Assembly (NCBI GenBank): GCA_964457455.1
Contig: CAYWJN010000088.1
Span: forward strand, 1 to 9,693
Reading direction: 5' to 3'
Length of the DNA stretch: 9,693 nucleotides
From: JABMPU01 sp964457455
Lineage (GTDB): Bacteria; Cloacimonadota; Cloacimonadia; Cloacimonadales; TCS61
The translations under genes and the position numbers were made by a program. Shown in pieces: positions 1 to 6,678 of the stretch. Under the pieces are notes generated by a model. That model searched no databases. It saw nothing but the letters and a program-made list of their open reading frames with translations, and had not been told where the DNA came from. Position 1 is the first letter of the stretch. Each line of letters starts with the position of its first letter.

Positions 1-425
1 AAATTAGCTGTTTTACTATAACTATATTTTGGTTTGAAAATTGGTTTAACAATTTTATCGTCAAAATTGAAACCTGCAAAATCTCTTAGCCATATGGATT
101 TTAATTCACTATTTACAATATAATTAAGATTTGTTCGCAATTTTGTTATCTTTTCGCCAATTTTCTTTGTTTTTACAAAAATGTTTAATTCAATATTTTT
201 AGGTATACGTTTAATAAGTTCGTCATAAAAATCTGATAATTCATCATAATCACAGTCATCTTCTTTTATTCTTTCTGGATAAATTAAATAGAGTTCTTTA
301 ATTTTTGAAAAGTCTGTTTTAATTTTGTTATTCTCCTTTTGTGGTTTATTATCTGCTGAAATCATATAAAAACAAAAAATTAGAAAAATAAGAATAATGT
401 AAAAAATAATACGCTTTTTTTTCAT
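1..425 (-). CDS. Exported agmatine deiminase / PAD_porph-like protein, 3' end beyond window
   Basis: This is an open frame of 141 codons from an ATG at 425 that runs off the left edge without a stop. Residues 1-24 form a basic start plus a hydrophobic stretch (MKKKR, then mostly I/L/F), so a signal peptide or N-terminal anchor is likely. After a polar linker, residues 41-99 show the beta-strand/helix pattern that opens agmatine deiminases (a strand ending in YPE, then a helix with D-E-L-...-D-E-L-I-K-R-I). Residues 108-120 contain SIWLRDFAG, matching the W-x-R-D-x-G substrate-site motif of the PAD_porph family (PF04371). Members hydrolyse agmatine or peptidyl-arginine guanidinium groups. The catalytic His and Cys would lie outside the window, so activity cannot be judged. 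No good Shine-Dalgarno precedes the ATG, and the gene lies 30 bases after the stop of its neighbour. Family assignment is moderately sure; the substrate is unknown. Confidence 0.6.
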   Translation of the reverse strand, partial: MKKKRIIFYIILIFLIFCFYMISADNKPQKENNKIKTDFSKIKELYLIYPERIKEDDCDYDELSDFYDELIKRIPKNIELNIFVKTKKIGEKITKLRTNLNYIVNSELKSIWLRDFAGFNFDDKIVKPIFKPKYSYSKTAN

Positions 426-455
426 TAGTAAAAATGATTACTTGAACTGAAATTA

Positions 456-929
456 TTAATCTTCTTCAGAATCTGACGTAATAGCAGGAGTAACCTCTTT
501 TGATAAAGAAGGTCTGAATATTTTTCGAATAAGAGGTATTTTTCCTTTTTCTGTTTGCTGGATTTCTTCATCAGCTTCTTTCAAGACGCTTTCCCAAGCT
601 CCAGCAAAACCAGGTGTTTTCTCATATAGTTTATGAATCGCTTTATCGTAAACATATAAAGTTCGAAGGTCAGCTCTTCCGGGTTTGTTTTTTATGGTTG
701 CAATAGTAATTCGCAGATTTTCGTTTTTCTTCTTTAAAGATTCCAATTCTTTCTGAGAACCAATATTACCTTTTGCATTAATTTCCATTTGAGTATGAAG
801 ATGAGCTTTAAGTTCTTTAATCTCTTTTTTTAGTACCCTACGTTTAGATAAACCATTGATCCAAATGAAAAATATGATTATTAAGCCAACACCAAAACCA
901 ATCAATAAGGATATTAAATCAAATTCCAT
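456..929 (-). CDS. Membrane-anchored coiled-coil protein of unknown function (157 aa)
   Basis: I do not recognise this as a named family. Residues 5-24 are one strongly hydrophobic helix followed by K/R residues (SKRR, KK), so the N-terminus is probably outside and the body in the cytoplasm. Residues 30-80 are rich in K, E and L with heptad-like spacing and should form a coiled coil. Residues 84-125 form a denser, conserved-looking block (G-R-A-D-L-R-T-L, Y-D-K, P-G-F-A-G-A-W), probably a small helical domain, followed by a basic patch and an acidic tail (SDSEED). An AGGAG sits 6-7 bases upstream of the ATG, which fixes the start. Only 20 bases separate it from the nucleotidyltransferase gene upstream, so the two are probably co-transcribed. 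A structural or scaffolding role at the membrane is inference only. Confidence 0.75.
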   Translation of the reverse strand: MEFDLISLLIGFGVGLIIIFFIWINGLSKRRVLKKEIKELKAHLHTQMEINAKGNIGSQKELESLKKKNENLRITIATIKNKPGRADLRTLYVYDKAIHKLYEKTPGFAGAWESVLKEADEEIQQTEKGKIPLIRKIFRPSLSKEVTPAITSDSEED

Positions 930-949
930 AGTTCACTCCTATTTTTTTT

Positions 950-1249
950 TCAGAAGACATAAAGAGTTTCCCGAATAATGTGTTCTTTTATATAAGCTTT
1001 CAAATATTTTTCCCGGCAAATATCCACATTTCGATCAAACTTGTTTTTCAAAATATGCTTCAATTCTTCTTTTTTATCTGAGATATTTTTCGTATCAGCT
1101 TCAAACTCTATTAAAAGATCAATATCACTTTCAGCAGTTTGCATATCTTTATTAAACGAACCAAATAAACCAATTTTTGTGAGATGAAATTTATCTTTTA
1201 AATATTGTTTATTGCTTTTCAGATAATTTAAAATTTCATTTTTATCCAT
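950..1249 (-). CDS. Minimal nucleotidyltransferase (MNT/MntA-like), no HEPN partner seen
   Basis: This 99-residue protein has the size and layout of the minimal nucleotidyltransferase family (NTP_transf_2 / MNT-like). The signature is G-L-F-G-S at residues 27-31, the paired metal ligands D42 and D44 in SDIDLL, and a third acidic residue D76 in N-V-D-I. Members transfer nucleotides to partner proteins. Many are antitoxins (MntA) that AMPylate a HEPN toxin (HepT), usually encoded in the adjacent gene. Here neither neighbour is a HEPN protein: downstream is the coiled-coil membrane protein and upstream an AAA_14 ATPase. An AGGA 7-8 bases before the ATG supports the start. A possible promoter lies in the 83-base gap upstream. 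The family call is sure. The antitoxin role is not shown; a housekeeping or orphan role is equally possible. Confidence 0.88.
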   Translation of the reverse strand: MDKNEILNYLKSNKQYLKDKFHLTKIGLFGSFNKDMQTAESDIDLLIEFEADTKNISDKKEELKHILKNKFDRNVDICREKYLKAYIKEHIIRETLYVF

Positions 1250-1268
1250 TTCGATTTCCTGCCTTCGA

Positions 1269-1295
1269 AAGTTATCAAAACAATATTATTGTCAA
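1269..1295 (-). promoter_or_regulatory. Possible promoter of the MNT gene
   Basis: On the minus strand a perfect TTGACA (1295-1290) is followed after 15 bases by TAACTT (1274-1269), itself preceded by TG one base upstream as in an extended -10 box. It lies 20-46 bases before the ATG at 1249. The spacer is short for a sigma-70 promoter, so this is tentative. The same bases also fit an FCB-type TTTG...TAnnTTT layout. Confidence 0.3.
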
Positions 1296-1332
1296 ATCAA
1301 ATTTAAATCATTTCTCTTACTCAATAAATTAA

Positions 1333-2631
1333 TTATTCAGACAAAGCCCATTTCCAGAATGGGATCATTTCGATTTCAATATCTTTTTCCTGCAAAATAT
1401 CTTCTTGATCAAAAGTGATTATATAACCCTTTTTGATGTTTATTTTCTTACAACCCAAAGCTAAACCTTTAAATTCACGACTTCGATTTGATTCGTCAAG
1501 TTCATAGCAGACCTGATATGCTCCTATTTGCTTTAACTGATTGTGAACTATAAAATCAGATTCTCCTGAATCATTCCTGAAATAATATACATCATCGAAT
1601 CTTTTCTTTAATTCCAAAAACACAACATTTTCAAGTAGTTTCCCTTTATTTGCAGAGAACCTTAGAGGTAAAAGATTAACAAATCCTGTATCAATACTAT
1701 ATATCTTTTTTTGAGAGAGTAGTTGAATCTTATGAGAAAAATCGAATTTAGTTAAAATGAAATTCAGATAAGATTGTTGGAGATAATCTAAAAATAAACG
1801 GGTTTGTTCCCTCTTTTTTATTTGCAGGTATTCTGACATTTTTTTTATATTCATCAGCGAAGCAGAATTTGATAGAAGATAAAGAGCTAATCTATACACA
1901 GTTTTATCTGAACGAATAGAAAAACGGGGAATAACATCTTTGTAAATAATTGTATTAAAGTATGATAAAAGCAATTCCCTTTTGGTTTCGATTAATTCAA
2001 TCGGTAGTAATTCCGGCATTCCACCGTATTCCAGATATTGATCAAAATAATGTAATATTTTTTCTTTTTGAGTATATATTTCCTGCATATTTGAATGAGA
2101 GATTTTGTGAAAATCTAATACTTCTGAAAACGAAAATGGAAATAATACTTTTTCGATAACTCTTCCTGACAATCTGGAAGCAAATTCACTGGATAACAAC
2201 TGACTATTCGAGCCGGTAATGAAAAATTTTATTTTCCCTTTTCGTTGGTCATATTGATATTTTAACCATTTCTCCCACTCGTTAATCGTTTGTATTTCAT
2301 CCAGAAAAATATATAATTTACCTTCAGGATTTTGGATGCGAAAATATAATTCGAATACTTGAGATAGGATTTCGTTAGAATTTTCGCTGGCATAAGTTGG
2401 GAATTCCAGATTTAAGAATAGAATATTTTGGCTTTGAACTCCGGTTTCTGTCAGATAATTGATTATCTGTTTAAGAAGGAAACTCTTTCCACATCTACGA
2501 ACACCGGAAATTGCTATTATTTGGTCAGTGTCAAGTACCAGTTTAATTTCTGATAATAATTCTCTCTGAACTCCTGATTCATATTTTTTTTCTTGCCAAT
2601 GAAGATTTTGATCATAAAGATATTTTTTCAT
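1333..2631 (-). CDS. AAA_14 / DUF4143 family ATPase
   Basis: This is a full-length (432 aa) member of the archaeo-bacterial AAA_14 (PF13173) plus DUF4143 (PF13635) family. The P-loop GVRRCGKS is at residues 43-50, Walker B LYIFLDEIQ at 106-114, and a sensor strand FFITGSNS at 136-143. A winged-helix-like middle follows at about 230-300. The C-terminal DUF4143 region begins near DTGF (314-317) and has a nuclease-like pattern, E334 then ESDF (357-360) and a later Q-V strand, resembling a PD-(D/E)XK fold. The cellular role of the family is not established, and such genes are often accessory and present in many copies. The ATG at 2631 has GAGGAG only 3 bases upstream, a tight spacing, but there is no better start: the next Met is residue 182. 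It stands alone, with 83 bases before the MNT gene. Confidence 0.92.
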   Translation of the reverse strand: MKKYLYDQNLHWQEKKYESGVQRELLSEIKLVLDTDQIIAISGVRRCGKSFLLKQIINYLTETGVQSQNILFLNLEFPTYASENSNEILSQVFELYFRIQNPEGKLYIFLDEIQTINEWEKWLKYQYDQRKGKIKFFITGSNSQLLSSEFASRLSGRVIEKVLFPFSFSEVLDFHKISHSNMQEIYTQKEKILHYFDQYLEYGGMPELLPIELIETKRELLLSYFNTIIYKDVIPRFSIRSDKTVYRLALYLLSNSASLMNIKKMSEYLQIKKREQTRLFLDYLQQSYLNFILTKFDFSHKIQLLSQKKIYSIDTGFVNLLPLRFSANKGKLLENVVFLELKKRFDDVYYFRNDSGESDFIVHNQLKQIGAYQVCYELDESNRSREFKGLALGCKKINIKKGYIITFDQEDILQEKDIEIEMIPFWKWALSE

Positions 2632-2640
2632 AAACTCCTC

Positions 2641-2940
2641 AATCTAATGTTTAATGATACATAAGAGTATCAAAAACCAGAAGAAATAGACCGCCATAAG
2701 TGTCAATAAAAAATTTGTGCTATTGTTTTTCAGATTTAGTGTAAGTGTTTTTCTTGTTACAACGCTCCTATGTTGATATCAGACCTGACTCGCGACGAGG
2801 TGTGACTTGGGGATGATTGTTCTTGTCCACGAGTCGCACTCCTTTCAGTCGTTACGACTCGCATCCAATCAAATCCGAGCATTGGAACGAGAAAAAAGCT
2901 TCCTTCTCCTCGCAGGATAAGGACTGAGGATGAGGTTAAA
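2641..2940. other. Non-coding region with GC-richer palindromic segment
   Basis: I see no gene in these 300 bases on either strand. The part next to the ATPase gene is AT-rich and has a TTGACA at 2706-2701 on the minus strand inside an A/T run (tgtcaataaaaaa on the plus strand), but no convincing -10 box. From about 2778 the base composition changes abruptly to GC-richer, with repeated GACTC/GAGTC words and short inverted repeats (entered separately). From 2881 there is GGAACGAG...AAGCTTCC, another imperfect palindrome, and then a purine-rich stretch to the end of the kinase-fold gene. This reads as accumulated intergenic repeat material rather than a decayed gene. Confidence 0.6.
2778..2861. 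repeat. Dispersed palindromic intergenic repeat, copy 1
   Basis: The 15 bases atcagacctgactcg at 2778-2792 recur exactly at 9562-9576. Within this copy CTCG-cga-CGAG (2789-2799) forms a small hairpin. CGAGTCG (2830-2836) pairs perfectly with CGACTCG (2855-2861), and AGTCG-tta-CGACT (2847-2859) offers an alternative hairpin. Beyond the shared 15 bases the two copies are only patchily similar (ggatgat, tgttct, actcgca), so they are diverged or mosaic members of a family. Confidence 0.65.
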
Positions 2941-3549
2941 CTAAAAACTTATTTCAGATAAAATCTCTCGATTCCTTTTCACATCAGGATTTGGAGTTCT
3001 TTCCTTTTTATCAAACCTTTCCCTTCGGATATCGATTTTTTTTATCACTTCAGGAAGCAGCATTTCCCATTCCAAAGGATTGATTGGCATTTCGGATGTG
3101 TAAGCTTTTACAAAATCGTGAAAAATTAGATGGAATTTTTTCGCATCATAAATTGAAGCCCAAAAGAGTAGAAAATGAATTAAATCAGTTTCGGGAAAAT
3201 CATATTTCCAATCTGAGAAATCGAGCATGTAATATTTCTTATCCGCAAAAAGATAATTCTTCGGATTGTTATCCGAATGGCAGATACACTTGCCATGCTT
3301 TGATTCAAGAGAGTGTAAAGCAATATACATTTCAGATATTTTTTTGAAATCCGGTTGAGCAAGTTCTGCAATATGAATGCCATTAACATATTCCAAAGTG
3401 AGAGTATTTTTATTATCATGGTCCAGTAATTCAGGTGTAAATGGAAGTTCCTTTCTGTAAATATAAAGTTCTTTTTGAAATTTTTTAGGTGATTTGCAAA
3501 TTTTAATCACTCGTTTTTTTGCTTTTTGAATAATAATATTTGAACTCAT
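2941..3549 (-). CDS. Compact protein-kinase-fold (APH/BUD32/Kdo-kinase-like) protein
   Basis: This 202-residue protein carries the catalytic core of the protein-kinase-like phosphotransferases. The catalytic loop is H91-x-D93-x4-N98 (CHSDNNPKNYL), followed by the metal-binding D110 in MLDFSDW. An upstream strand with K16 (RVIKI) and E27 could be the Lys-Glu pair, and a helical C-lobe begins at TDLIHFLLFW (121-130). It is shorter than typical aminoglycoside/choline kinases (250-300 aa), closer to BUD32 or lipopolysaccharide Kdo/heptose kinases, and has no clear glycine-rich loop. It probably phosphorylates a small molecule or a sugar; the substrate cannot be read from the sequence. A GGAAG five bases before the ATG fixes the start. 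The gene follows mobB by 72 bases containing a hairpin, so it may be transcribed separately. Confidence 0.75.
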   Translation of the reverse strand: MSSNIIIQKAKKRVIKICKSPKKFQKELYIYRKELPFTPELLDHDNKNTLTLEYVNGIHIAELAQPDFKKISEMYIALHSLESKHGKCICHSDNNPKNYLFADKKYYMLDFSDWKYDFPETDLIHFLLFWASIYDAKKFHLIFHDFVKAYTSEMPINPLEWEMLLPEVIKKIDIRRERFDKKERTPNPDVKRNREILSEISF

Positions 3550-3592
3550 ATTTCTTCCCGGAGATTTTATAAACTTGCCAAGTTTCTTCTCT

Positions 3593-3612
3593 CACAATCA
3601 GGAATGATTGTG
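3593..3612. other. Perfect 8-bp hairpin between mobB and the kinase-fold gene
   Basis: CACAATCA (3593-3600) and TGATTGTG (3605-3612) form a perfect stem with a 4-base loop, starting 9 bases past the mobB stop. In the direction of the genes (minus) the hairpin is followed by a purine-rich stretch, not a T run, so it is not a standard intrinsic terminator. The T-rich side (ttactttttc) lies on the plus strand. It could still serve as an RNA-end stabiliser, or as a weak terminator of plus-strand transcription. Confidence 0.45.
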
Positions 3613-3621
3613 TTACTTTTT

Positions 3622-4359
3622 CTAATCATCTATAATTATCTCAATTTTCTTTCCCTTTTCGTATCCTTTCAAATTTTGAAGATAAGCGAGGATAATATCT
3701 TTTAAAGATTTTTGTACAAAAGGAACGATTTTATTTTCTTTTCCGTCAATCTTAAGATTGATCTCTGTTTTTCTATCTGTTTTGCAATCATCACGATTTT
3801 TATTTCCCTTCAGAATTTGAGCAACCATTTCAGTGCAGGTAAATCCGCATTCCATACAGCATTCAGGTTCGGAAAGAGGAAGAACCTCGAACACTTTTTG
3901 CTCAACTAAATCAGCAAGTTTTTTTATATCTTGTTTAGAATTCAAAACAGGCAAATTTTTGTACTCTTTTTCTGAATCTGCAAATTTTCCTGAAATTGCG
4001 AAAACCGTTCCATCCACGAGTTCATCGAGTTGTTCCTTATTTTCAGCACAAATTATTTTGGGAATTGGAGCTGTTTTCATTCCTTCCACCACCACAAAAT
4101 CCGCAGAAAGATGCTCCAACATTTCACTCAAACTCAATTTTCGATGCCAGATTTGATAGGTTTCATTCAAACCGCGAGCAATGACAACATCATCACTTGC
4201 CTGCCAATGTTTCCAGGAATTGCTGCCCTCTTTCTCCATTGTGAAATCTTCGTTGTGAATATCCTTGATCGAAACAACTTTATAGCCACGATTTATCAGT
4301 TCCTTTATCAGGTTCACAACAACTGTGGTTTTGCCTGTTCGATGATACCCTGAAACGCT
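3622..4359 (-). CDS. mobB: MobB-like GTP-binding protein with Fe-S-type Cys cluster, 5' end in gap
   Basis: The visible 245 residues start just inside the P-loop strand: SGYHRTGKTT (G-x4-G-K-T at visible residues 4-11) is the signature of MobB, the GTPase that assists attachment of a nucleotide to molybdopterin. Also present are V-V-S-I-K-D-I-H (28-35), the MobB strand after helix 1, and D-F-V-V-V-E-G (87-93), the Walker-B-like strand. Only about five residues and the start codon should be missing, hidden in the run of N. After the GTPase core, C168-x2-C171-G-x2-C175 and C192 match the spacing of a putative 4Fe-4S domain (PF04060-like). The tail, with IVPFVQ and an I-L-x-Y-L-x-N-L-K-G stretch, is of a kind seen in MobB of anaerobes. 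A role in molybdenum or tungsten cofactor maturation follows from the family. No other cofactor or molybdoenzyme gene is in view. Confidence 0.85.
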   Translation of the reverse strand, partial: SVSGYHRTGKTTVVVNLIKELINRGYKVVSIKDIHNEDFTMEKEGSNSWKHWQASDDVVIARGLNETYQIWHRKLSLSEMLEHLSADFVVVEGMKTAPIPKIICAENKEQLDELVDGTVFAISGKFADSEKEYKNLPVLNSKQDIKKLADLVEQKVFEVLPLSEPECCMECGFTCTEMVAQILKGNKNRDDCKTDRKTEINLKIDGKENKIVPFVQKSLKDIILAYLQNLKGYEKGKKIEIIIDD

Positions 4360-4459
4360 NNNNNNNNNNNNNNNNNNNNNNNNNNNNNNNNNNNNNNNNN
4401 NNNNNNNNNNNNNNNNNNNNNNNNNNNNNNNNNNNNNNNNNNNNNNNNNNNNNNNNNNN
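4360..4459. other. Assembly gap (100 N)
   Basis: The run is exactly 100 N, the conventional placeholder for a scaffold gap of unknown length. It hides the start of mobB, its ribosome binding site and an unknown amount of sequence after the last gene of the membrane operon. The 31 bases between the gap and that gene's stop (4460-4490) show no gene. Whether mobB belongs to the operon cannot be decided from this sequence. Confidence 0.98.
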
Positions 4460-4490
4460 AAATGGCTGAAAATGAAGTGGGAAATTTTAG

Positions 4491-5132
4491 TTACGGACTT
4501 ATAATTCCCAACCAATCACCAAGTAAAAACTGCAATCTTCCAATCAGCAGCGAAATACGAGCCATAGCAGTGTAGCCGAAAGCTGCTCCAAAACTGATCA
4601 TCAAGAAGTAAATACCAACCTTTGCAGTTGCACCGAAAGCTCCTTCGTGTTTTTTGCTGAAATAGAAATAAATCACACCGGTTAAAGTTCCCACCACCAG
4701 CATAATCTGTCCGATAATTACTACCCAATCACCTCCGGTAAATGGATTCATCATGGTTGCAGTTAGCTGGTTAATTACATCAGATTTGAGGTAACGCAGG
4801 AAGAAAACACCGGAAGTTGTGCCAATCACCAAAGCAATTGGAAATCTGCTTACCCAACCGGTCTTTGGCAATAATCTCATTAACATCAGAATTCCCAGAA
4901 CTGCAGGAACTAATTTAATCCAATTACCTGCAAAATCGCTGATGAGCGGATCAAAAAGATTGGGAATCAAAATAAAATATATTGTATAAACAAACCAGTA
5001 ACCTGCGGAGAGTCCCACGAAGATCTGTTCTGCAACTTTATAAAATGGATTATCTTTGTATAAAAAACTGAAGATAGCAAATGTTACAATTGCTCCAAGC
5101 CAAATTCCTAATACTGAGAAAAAATGTTCCAT
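4491..5132 (-). CDS. Multi-pass membrane protein, fourth gene of DUF6754-like operon
   Basis: This is a 213-residue integral membrane protein of unknown function. Hydrophobic helices lie at about 5-24, 36-56, 72-88, 96-113, 134-158 and 170-190, possibly with a seventh at 191-203. Conserved-looking features are the A-E-Q-I-F-V-G-L-S-A-G-Y-W segment at 34-46 and F-G-A-A-F-G-Y-T-x-M-A-R-I-S-L-L-I-G-R at 181-199, where small residues pack before an Arg. The ATG at 5132 shares one base with the stop of the gene before it (TAATG), so translation is coupled. A GGAGAGGG lies upstream inside that gene. It has no catalytic motif that I can see, and its place in a four-gene set of membrane proteins argues for a structural subunit or channel-like role (inference). 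Confidence 0.85.
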   Translation of the reverse strand: MEHFFSVLGIWLGAIVTFAIFSFLYKDNPFYKVAEQIFVGLSAGYWFVYTIYFILIPNLFDPLISDFAGNWIKLVPAVLGILMLMRLLPKTGWVSRFPIALVIGTTSGVFFLRYLKSDVINQLTATMMNPFTGGDWVVIIGQIMLVVGTLTGVIYFYFSKKHEGAFGATAKVGIYFLMISFGAAFGYTAMARISLLIGRLQFLLGDWLGIISP

Positions 5133-5974
5133 TATTCTACCCTCTCCTTTTCAGCTTTCTTGTTTCGCCAATAATTTATATTTCCTACAACAATGAAAAT
5201 AATAATGATCAGATGAGCTACAGATTGGGCATCCATCCCTTTTGTAGCAGTTCCCGGTGTTTTGGTCAAAAGCTCATATTCTGCAGCACCCTTCAAACCG
5301 GCGAGCAGACCTATTAATTGCTGCTGCTGATTAACATAAGGAATAACTGCTGGAGCACTGACTCCTGTAACTCCTCCGGAAACCGGTCTTCCATAAGTGT
5401 CGTGAGCAATTTGAACCCACTGTTTTATGCCGGGATCTCCTGCTGAAAGAGCAAAAACAAATCCGAGATTATCAAAATTATTTATCCCATCTAAAATAGG
5501 AAGTTCATCGATTGAAGTTCCATTCATATCCTGTGGAAAAATATCCCTGAAGTTTTTACCCATTGCCTGAATCGTAACGATTCCTCCAGCTTTGTAGCCC
5601 ATATTCACATAATCTTCACCGTATTTTATGTGGGGATAATCATCTTTTAAAATAGAATAAATATCCTCTGCCATTTGAACACCCATAGGCCAGAGAGCAG
5701 TAACAATCACCTTTATATCTCTATCAAAACAATGTTTCATTAGAACTTTTCCCATAGGATGGAGTTCCGGTTTACTGGCTGGATCATAATCAAAAGAAAT
5801 AATGACTTTGGAACCTTTGGGAGTTTGTTCGATAAGACCATGAACCATTCGCACGTTCTCTGTAGTTTCAATGGGAAAGCCGATAACGAATATCAATGGA
5901 ATGGCTACAGCAAGAAATAATAATAGAAATATCCAACGTCTATCTATCTGTTTCTTTTTAACATTTTCACTCAT
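5132..5974 (-). CDS. Two-helix membrane protein with large alpha/beta domain, third gene of operon
   Basis: This 280-residue protein has a basic N-terminus (KKK, RR), a transmembrane helix at about 14-33, a large globular domain at 40-250, a second helix at about 253-268 and a basic tail. By the positive-inside rule both ends are cytoplasmic and the domain faces outward. The domain has an alpha/beta pattern: strand K-V-I-I-S-F-D-Y-D (56-64), G-K-V-L-M-K (75-80), strand I-K-V-I-V-T-A (87-93), then G-V-S-A-P-A-V-I-P-Y (204-213) and L-I-G-L-L-A-G-L-K-G-A-A-E-Y (220-233). These blocks align with the cytoplasm-predicted domain of the first protein of the operon. The start at 5974 shares one base with the preceding stop (TAATG), with a strong GGGAGG upstream. 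No enzymatic motif is recognised and the family name is unknown to me. Confidence 0.85.
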   Translation of the reverse strand: MSENVKKKQIDRRWIFLLLFLAVAIPLIFVIGFPIETTENVRMVHGLIEQTPKGSKVIISFDYDPASKPELHPMGKVLMKHCFDRDIKVIVTALWPMGVQMAEDIYSILKDDYPHIKYGEDYVNMGYKAGGIVTIQAMGKNFRDIFPQDMNGTSIDELPILDGINNFDNLGFVFALSAGDPGIKQWVQIAHDTYGRPVSGGVTGVSAPAVIPYVNQQQQLIGLLAGLKGAAEYELLTKTPGTATKGMDAQSVAHLIIIIFIVVGNINYWRNKKAEKERVE

Positions 5975-6669
5975 TATTCACCTCCCAGATAGGAACGTTC
6001 AATACCGAGAATAATGCGCAATGAACTTCCGATTATACCAAAAGCAGCCCCGATCATAATGGCTCTTTGACCTGCTGTAGTGGGATATTTCATAATAAAC
6101 TCCGAAATCCTGGGTAGATGCAAAAACTTTAGAGATTCAGGAAGCCAACCGGTTAATGCACTTCCCAAACTCGTATTTCCCAACATCACCAAAATCGCAG
6201 CAATAAGCAGCAAACTGGATTCCAAAGTTCTGGCAATAAATGCTCTGTAAGCTGCAGAAGCGATGAAAAAAGCAAGAAGTGAAAACATTGTTGCTTGCAG
6301 GTTCTGGTAAACATTATCAAATAAATAATCAAAAGGTTTGGTGCCAATTGTGTTTGAAATAGTTTCACCATTTCCAAAAATACCCGGATGATTTTCCGTT
6401 CCCCAAAAAATGCCAATGGAAACCATCAGGATAAAACTCAGAAGCGTGATAATGAAAAACTGCCAGTTTTTTTGCCTGTGTCTTATCTTAAATAAATTTA
6501 CTTTAAATAAACTTAATTGACCTAAGATAATGGCGAAACCTGCAATAATCAGATACCATTTTTCCAGTTCACCGGAAATTTGTCCAAAAGGTTTATGAGG
6601 AATAAACTCGGAAATAATTATTATCACACCAACAAGAAACGTAATTAATAAAGGGATTTTTCTTTTCAT
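5974..6669 (-). CDS. Six-helix membrane protein, second gene of operon
   Basis: This 231-residue integral membrane protein has hydrophobic helices at about 5-22, 37-54, 70-89, 125-143, 151-165 and 202-220. The most conserved-looking part is N-L-Q-A-T-M-F-S-L-L-A-F-F-I-A-S-A-A-Y-R (123-142), which continues into A-R-T-L-E-S-S-L-L-L-I-A-A (146-158). It suggests a helix pair with small-residue packing and an Arg at the cytoplasmic face. A loop of about 35 residues between helices 3 and 4 probably lies outside the membrane. The ATG at 6669 has AGGTGG 5 bases upstream and follows the stop of the first operon gene by 9 bases; its own stop overlaps the next start. I know of no assigned function. It appears together with a DUF6754-like protein, which suggests a shared complex. 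Confidence 0.85.
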   Translation of the reverse strand: MKRKIPLLITFLVGVIIIISEFIPHKPFGQISGELEKWYLIIAGFAIILGQLSLFKVNLFKIRHRQKNWQFFIITLLSFILMVSIGIFWGTENHPGIFGNGETISNTIGTKPFDYLFDNVYQNLQATMFSLLAFFIASAAYRAFIARTLESSLLLIAAILVMLGNTSLGSALTGWLPESLKFLHLPRISEFIMKYPTTAGQRAIMIGAAFGIIGSSLRIILGIERSYLGGE

Positions 6670-6678
6670 AGTTCCACC

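Noticed and set aside
950..2631. MNT gene and AAA_14/DUF4143 gene as a defence or toxin-antitoxin pair
   Set aside because: The two are separated by 83 bases with a possible promoter, and I know of no established system pairing these families; both are common solo accessory genes.
2778..2861. CRISPR array or insertion-sequence end
   Set aside because: There are no regularly spaced identical repeats with unique spacers and no transposase or target duplication nearby; only two diverged copies 6.8 kb apart.
3833..4353. Several plus-strand open frames opposite mobB
   Set aside because: They lie entirely inside the mobB coding region, have no family resemblance or ribosome site, and their composition mirrors the real frame. 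The same holds for plus-strand frames opposite the other genes.
4360..4515. Extension of the mobB frame through the N run to an ATG at 4515
   Set aside because: The frame crosses 34 unknown codons in a gap of unknown true length and would overlap the end of the membrane protein gene. The 18 residues beyond the gap do not resemble a MobB N-terminus, which normally starts only a few residues before the P-loop.
6186..6416. Alternative minus-strand frame inside the six-helix protein gene
   Set aside because: It is a shifted frame within a convincing membrane protein gene with a good ribosome site; nothing supports its translation.
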